Of a stretch of 64,000 nt of DNA, positions 61,035-64,000 are shown piece after piece. Numbering within the stretch: the stretch's first letter is position 1; every line of letters starts with the position of its first letter. Below the pieces are notes generated by a model, which was given only the letters and a program-made list of their open reading frames with translations, did not search any database and was not told the origin of the DNA. The position numbers and the translations under genes are program-made. This stretch comes from an uncultured Prevotellaceae bacterium (GTDB lineage: Bacteria > Bacteroidota > Bacteroidia > Bacteroidales > Muribaculaceae): the NCBI GenBank assembly GCA_947169265.1, contig CAMVPC010000008.1, forward strand, positions 1-64,000, read 5' to 3'.

Positions 61035-62528
61035 TTACGGGTAATTCTCGGCGAAAGTGACGGTGGGCGTGTCGCCGCCGAAATCGACGGTGATGGTTTG
61101 CATCACTATCCAGTTGGTCCAATAGAGGTTGATGGTGAGGGTACGCTCAGCCGTCCACGCATAGTTGCCGCTCACCGTCCAGCGGTTGTCGAGTCCGCTA
61201 ATGGGGTCGTAATTGACCGGTTCGGCCCCGTTGTGATAAGGCGGCGCCATCTCGACAGTCACAGGCTTGCTCCAGCGACCATAGTCGAGCGTGAAATTGG
61301 CGGTTTTTCCGTCGTTTTTGGTCAATATGAGGTCATAACCGTGAGGTTGTCGTGACAAACGCAAAGTAGCGAAATTTCGGGCGTTTTCGGGTAATTTGAT
61401 TTCAATGCTTTCGCCTATACGCTGCTTGGACGCGGGGAATTTCGCTCCGCGCTGCACGGGCAAGGCGAGGCCGTCGAGTTTCTTGGCCATTCGCCGCTCT
61501 TGGGCGCGGGTACCGGGGGCGTCGACTCCGGGCACCAGCTGTTGCCAAATGGCGCGCAGCTCGTCGCGTGTGCGCTTGCTCATGCCGGTCATCACCACCA
61601 CCATGTCCTGCTCGGGCATGACAACGATGAACTGGCCGTAAGCGCCGTCGGCGCGCACGGCGCCGTCGAGCAGGCAGCGCCACATCTGGTAGCAGTAGCC
61701 CCGGTTGGTATCGGTGGGCGTGTCGCCGGGATACTTGTAGTTGATGTGGCCGGTCGTCATTTCGTCAATCCACCGCTCGCTCACGAGTTGGCGGCCTTCC
61801 CATTGTCCCTTGTGGAGGATGAGGAGACCTATTTTTGCCATCGACTCGGCTTGAAGGCGCAGCCCGAAACCGGCGGTGTTGTAGCCATCGGGGCTCAGTT
61901 CCCAGTCGGCCACGGTGATGTGCATGGGGTTGAAGAACTTGGCCTGGACATACTCAAGGAGCGTCATGCCCGTGATGCGCTGCACAATCATGCTCAGGGT
62001 GAAGGTACACATTGAGTCGTAGCGGAAACGGCCTTGTTCCTCGACGGGGCGCGCCAACCAGGCGCGCGTCCAGTCGTCGCTCGCCGTGGTAAAATCGAGG
62101 GTGGGCGTGATGCCGGCGCTCATCGTGAGCAGATGGCGCACGGTGAGCGAAGCGAGCCCGTCGCTGATGGTGTCGGGGCACTTGTCGGGCAAGAGGGCCG
62201 CGACGCGGTCGTCGAGGCGCAGCCGGTTGTCGTCGATGAGCGTGCCGATGGCGAGTGCCGTCACCGTCTTGCTGCACGAGTAAAGGGTGTGGACGTCGGT
62301 GGCCGTGAACGGCGCCGGATGGGCCTCGGCGATAACCGTGCCGTGGCGCACCACCATGAGGTGGTGCAGGTGGGTGTCGGGGATAGCCATGAGGGTGTCG
62401 ACAAAACGCTCGATGGCAAGCGGCGCAACGCCTTCGTCCAGGGCGCTGCCGCGTGGCAGCTCATTCACCTGTGCGCTCGCGGCAAGCGCGGTAAGCGCAA
62501 TAATAGCGGAGTAAAGGTATCGTTTCAT
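61035..62528 (-). CDS. Secreted serine hydrolase, beta-lactamase class C fold
   Basis: The 497-residue protein has a signal ending ASA/QV (mature Gln20-type start). The class C beta-lactamase/DD-peptidase fold (about 35-360) has Ser84-x-x-Lys87 in LYSCSKTVTALAIG and a Tyr motif FRYDSMCTFTL, in which YDS replaces the common YxN. GLRLQAESMAKIGLLIL is typical of the family. A beta-rich C-terminal domain (about 370-497) resembles those of esterase-type members. It is more likely an esterase or peptidase than an antibiotic-resistance enzyme, judging from the extra domain and the absent KTG motif. Confidence 0.8.
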   Translation of the reverse strand: MKRYLYSAIIALTALAASAQVNELPRGSALDEGVAPLAIERFVDTLMAIPDTHLHHLMVVRHGTVIAEAHPAPFTATDVHTLYSCSKTVTALAIGTLIDDNRLRLDDRVAALLPDKCPDTISDGLASLTVRHLLTMSAGITPTLDFTTASDDWTRAWLARPVEEQGRFRYDSMCTFTLSMIVQRITGMTLLEYVQAKFFNPMHITVADWELSPDGYNTAGFGLRLQAESMAKIGLLILHKGQWEGRQLVSERWIDEMTTGHINYKYPGDTPTDTNRGYCYQMWRCLLDGAVRADGAYGQFIVVMPEQDMVVVMTGMSKRTRDELRAIWQQLVPGVDAPGTRAQERRMAKKLDGLALPVQRGAKFPASKQRIGESIEIKLPENARNFATLRLSRQPHGYDLILTKNDGKTANFTLDYGRWSKPVTVEMAPPYHNGAEPVNYDPISGLDNRWTVSGNYAWTAERTLTINLYWTNWIVMQTITVDFGGDTPTVTFAENYP

Positions 62529-62550
62529 AGTGCTCAGTTATTTCGTGCCG

Positions 62551-62582
62551 CAAAATTAGCCATTATTCGCCACATTTGCAAA
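62551..62582 (-). promoter_or_regulatory. Promoter of the serine hydrolase gene
   Basis: On the minus strand TTTG (62579-62582), 20 nt, TAATTTTG (62551-62558). Leader of about 15-20 nt. Confidence 0.7.
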
Positions 62583-62658
62583 AAGAAGGCGGCCGCCGTG
62601 ACCCGCGATGGGTCGTGGCGGCCGCCGTGATATAGGTAGCTAAACAGCTTTATTTACA

Positions 62659-63162
62659 TTACTCGGTGAAGCCCTGATAACGGACGCCGTGGTAGCGCCA
62701 GGTCATGCCATCTGTATCGTCGTCGAACTGCGCGTCGAACGTGATTGCGTCAACGGGCTTGCCGTGGATGTTGGTGCCACCGTTCTTCGTGATCTTGGCG
62801 TTAGTGATGGTCACGTGGCCGGTCTCAACTTGATCGTAAGGCAAATTCTCGCAGTTGAACGTCTTGTTGTTGTAGTCGATTGGCACAAGGAACTTCAGTC
62901 CCCAGAAAACATCATCTTGGAGCCACATCTTGTCGGTCTCATCGTTGGTCGTGGCATAGGTATAGACGTGGAACTGACCTTTCCCGTAAGGGTCCTCATA
63001 GACGGTTCCATCGGGGGCGATGGCGTCGACGGTCACGAGCCAATCGCCGGTCATGTCCACAATCTTGTTACCACCGGCGGGTTCATTCGTCTCGGGGTTG
63101 CACGAAGTGAGCGCGAAGCCCATCGTGAACAGAGCAATCAGTGAAAATATATACTTTTTCAT
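62659..63162 (-). CDS. Lipid-binding-hydrolase-like lipoprotein of a Sus-type locus
   Basis: The 167-residue lipoprotein (LTSCNPE) resembles the putative lipid-binding hydrolase family (BT_2263-like). Visible features are MTGDWLVTVDAIAPDGTVY, WLQDDVFWGLKFLVPIDYNNKTFNC and a last strand, GMTWRYHGVRYQGFTE. It comes 15 bp after the DUF5012-like gene and is probably the last gene of a SusC/D operon that extends beyond the right edge. The start at 63162 (MKKYIF) is preferred; MIAM at 63171 is possible. Confidence 0.72.
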   Translation of the reverse strand: MKKYIFSLIALFTMGFALTSCNPETNEPAGGNKIVDMTGDWLVTVDAIAPDGTVYEDPYGKGQFHVYTYATTNDETDKMWLQDDVFWGLKFLVPIDYNNKTFNCENLPYDQVETGHVTITNAKITKNGGTNIHGKPVDAITFDAQFDDDTDGMTWRYHGVRYQGFTE

Positions 63163-63177
63163 AGCAATCATGTCTTA

Positions 63178-63888
63178 TTATTTATTAAGAACCACATTGA
63201 AATAGTAGCCGGCGTAGACCATTCCGTAAGTAATTTCACCGGTCTCGGGATCCCAAGCGCCATCCATAATCTCATCGTAGGTGTCGCCCCATCCGGGCAC
63301 CTCACCGCTGATGATGTGAATGGTGTTGTCGGGCGTGAGCTGCAGGTAGCCGTGCATGCCGTAGTTGGCGCCATAGCCGGCGCGCTGCGACCACATACCG
63401 GCCAGCATCTCGTCGATCGAGAACACACCGGGAACCACCTTCTTGATGTTCACCTTGTAGCCCACGAGCGCGATTTTGCGCGAGCCGGTGTCAAGATAAG
63501 TGCCTTCTTGAGTGAGATACTTGCCCGAGATGTCGGCCGTGACGGTGGGGTCGAAGACGGCCACGGTACGGGTCACCGACGAGGGGAACCCGTCGGCATT
63601 GGTAGCCGTGTAAGTAATGTAGTACAGGCCCGGGGTATTGACGTCGATCTCATCGAGGCCGTCGACCTTGATTTGCGATGAGACGTCAACGCCATCGAGC
63701 GTTCCCTTACATCCGGCATCGGTATAGGAGGAACCCAGAATGACCTCCTCGGTGGAGTTGCCTTGCAACTCGAGGACGACGTAATGGGTGAGGCGCGAGT
63801 CGGTGAGCTGGTCATTATCGTCACCGCAAGCGGTGAGGCCCATCATAGCCACAAAAGCGGCGAGCGCAAAGAAATATAATTTTTTCAT
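63178..63888 (-). CDS. DUF5012 (BT_2262-like) lipoprotein
   Basis: The 236-residue lipoprotein (LTACGDDND) has an Ig/PKD-like DUF5012 segment (about 35-115: SYTDAGCKGTLDGVDVSSQI ... GLYYITYTATNADGFPSSVTRTVAV). A C-terminal domain (about 120-236, ISGKYLTQEG ... ITYGMVYAGYYFNVVL) resembles the outer-membrane lipoproteins encoded beside SusD genes. Together with the following lipid-binding lipoprotein and the preceding gene end it fits a BT_2260-2263-type glycan or glycoconjugate uptake locus. Confidence 0.75.
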   Translation of the reverse strand: MKKLYFFALAAFVAMMGLTACGDDNDQLTDSRLTHYVVLELQGNSTEEVILGSSYTDAGCKGTLDGVDVSSQIKVDGLDEIDVNTPGLYYITYTATNADGFPSSVTRTVAVFDPTVTADISGKYLTQEGTYLDTGSRKIALVGYKVNIKKVVPGVFSIDEMLAGMWSQRAGYGANYGMHGYLQLTPDNTIHIISGEVPGWGDTYDEIMDGAWDPETGEITYGMVYAGYYFNVVLNK

Positions 63889-63956
63889 AATAGTGTCGAG
63901 TATTCTTTAATTAATTAATGAATATCACTAACTGTATTGTGCCGCGTGGAGCCTAA

Positions 63957-64000
63957 TTACTTGGCATCCCAGAAGACACGGTCGCTCAGGAGCTTAGCCT
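63957..64000 (-). CDS. Partial gene, probably SusD/RagB-like (C-terminal end)
   Basis: Only the last 13 or so codons are in the window: AKLLSDRVFWDAK and a TAA stop at 63957-63959. The ending and the position just upstream of DUF5012- and lipid-binding-type lipoprotein genes point to a SusD-like nutrient-binding lipoprotein. The fragment is too short for certainty. Confidence 0.45.
   Translation of the reverse strand, partial: AKLLSDRVFWDAK

Noticed and set aside
61035..62528. AmpC-type antibiotic-resistance beta-lactamase
   Set aside because: The fold and SxxK motif are shared, but the Tyr motif is altered, no KTG motif is evident and there is an extra C-terminal beta domain, more like esterase or peptidase members.
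1..64000. tRNA, rRNA or riboswitch genes
   Set aside because: Read-through of the gaps showed no cloverleaf with conserved T-loop, no rRNA segment and no riboswitch core that I could recognise. A covariance-model search was not possible here.

Overview
The window looks like a chromosomal stretch of a GC-rich gut Bacteroidales, most likely Muribaculaceae or a close Prevotella-like relative. This is inferred from gene families and promoter style, not from a database match. The support is: two type IX secretion system (T9SS) lipoproteins (PorW/SprE and PorE), T9SS-type C-terminal tails, a Sus-type lipoprotein pair, a Bacteroides-type tryptophanase, LytTR two-component genes, and repeated Bacteroidetes promoters (TTTG, 19-21 nt, TAnnTTTG). 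No rRNA, tRNA, CRISPR array or complete prophage was recognised.

Layout. 0.1-4.4 kb: a small lipoprotein and PorW/SprE. 4.4-13.5 kb: three secreted C10 (streptopain-like) cysteine proteases and a BspA-type leucine-rich-repeat protein, all four ending in the same dockerin-like tail. 13.4-21.4 kb: asparaginase, an AAA/PD-(D/E)XK protein, a beta-flower protein, the psd-pssA phospholipid operon, a small orphan gene, a thioesterase, a DUF721 gene and recF. 21.6-30.4 kb: a modular secreted alpha-amylase, folK, a coiled-coil protein, frr, an MsbA-like ABC exporter, a glutaminyl cyclase and an abundant-looking secreted protein. 30.4-32.3 kb: a transposase of the REP-associated type embedded in hairpin-rich repeat elements, one of which holds a 38-bp tandem array. 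32.3-45.7 kb: parA without parB, two unknown small genes, a 1670-residue secreted protein, a low-complexity secreted protein, PorE, and a peptidoglycan hydrolase pair. 45.7-55.7 kb: tnaA, a secreted endonuclease I, rlmN, an rhs remnant beside a second REP family, and an operon of a porin-like protein, lptC, a CBS/CorC protein and a Cys-cluster protein. 55.7-64 kb: a LytS/LytR-type pair, an orphan SU10-like phage capsid gene with a small partner, a polytopic membrane protein, a beta-lactamase-fold hydrolase, and the end of a Sus-like locus.

How it fits together. PorW and PorE serve the T9SS; amylase, endonuclease I, the 1670-residue protein and probably the 29.6-kb protein carry T9SS-like tails. 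Six or seven secreted proteins are predicted to start with Gln after signal-peptide cleavage, and the window encodes the matching glutaminyl cyclase. The proteases and LRR protein use a different, dockerin-like C-terminus. The most unusual items are the transposase with its repeat elements carrying 0, 1 or 6 copies of a 38-bp unit, the orphan capsid gene pair, and short-period repeat arrays that begin exactly at stop codons of many genes.
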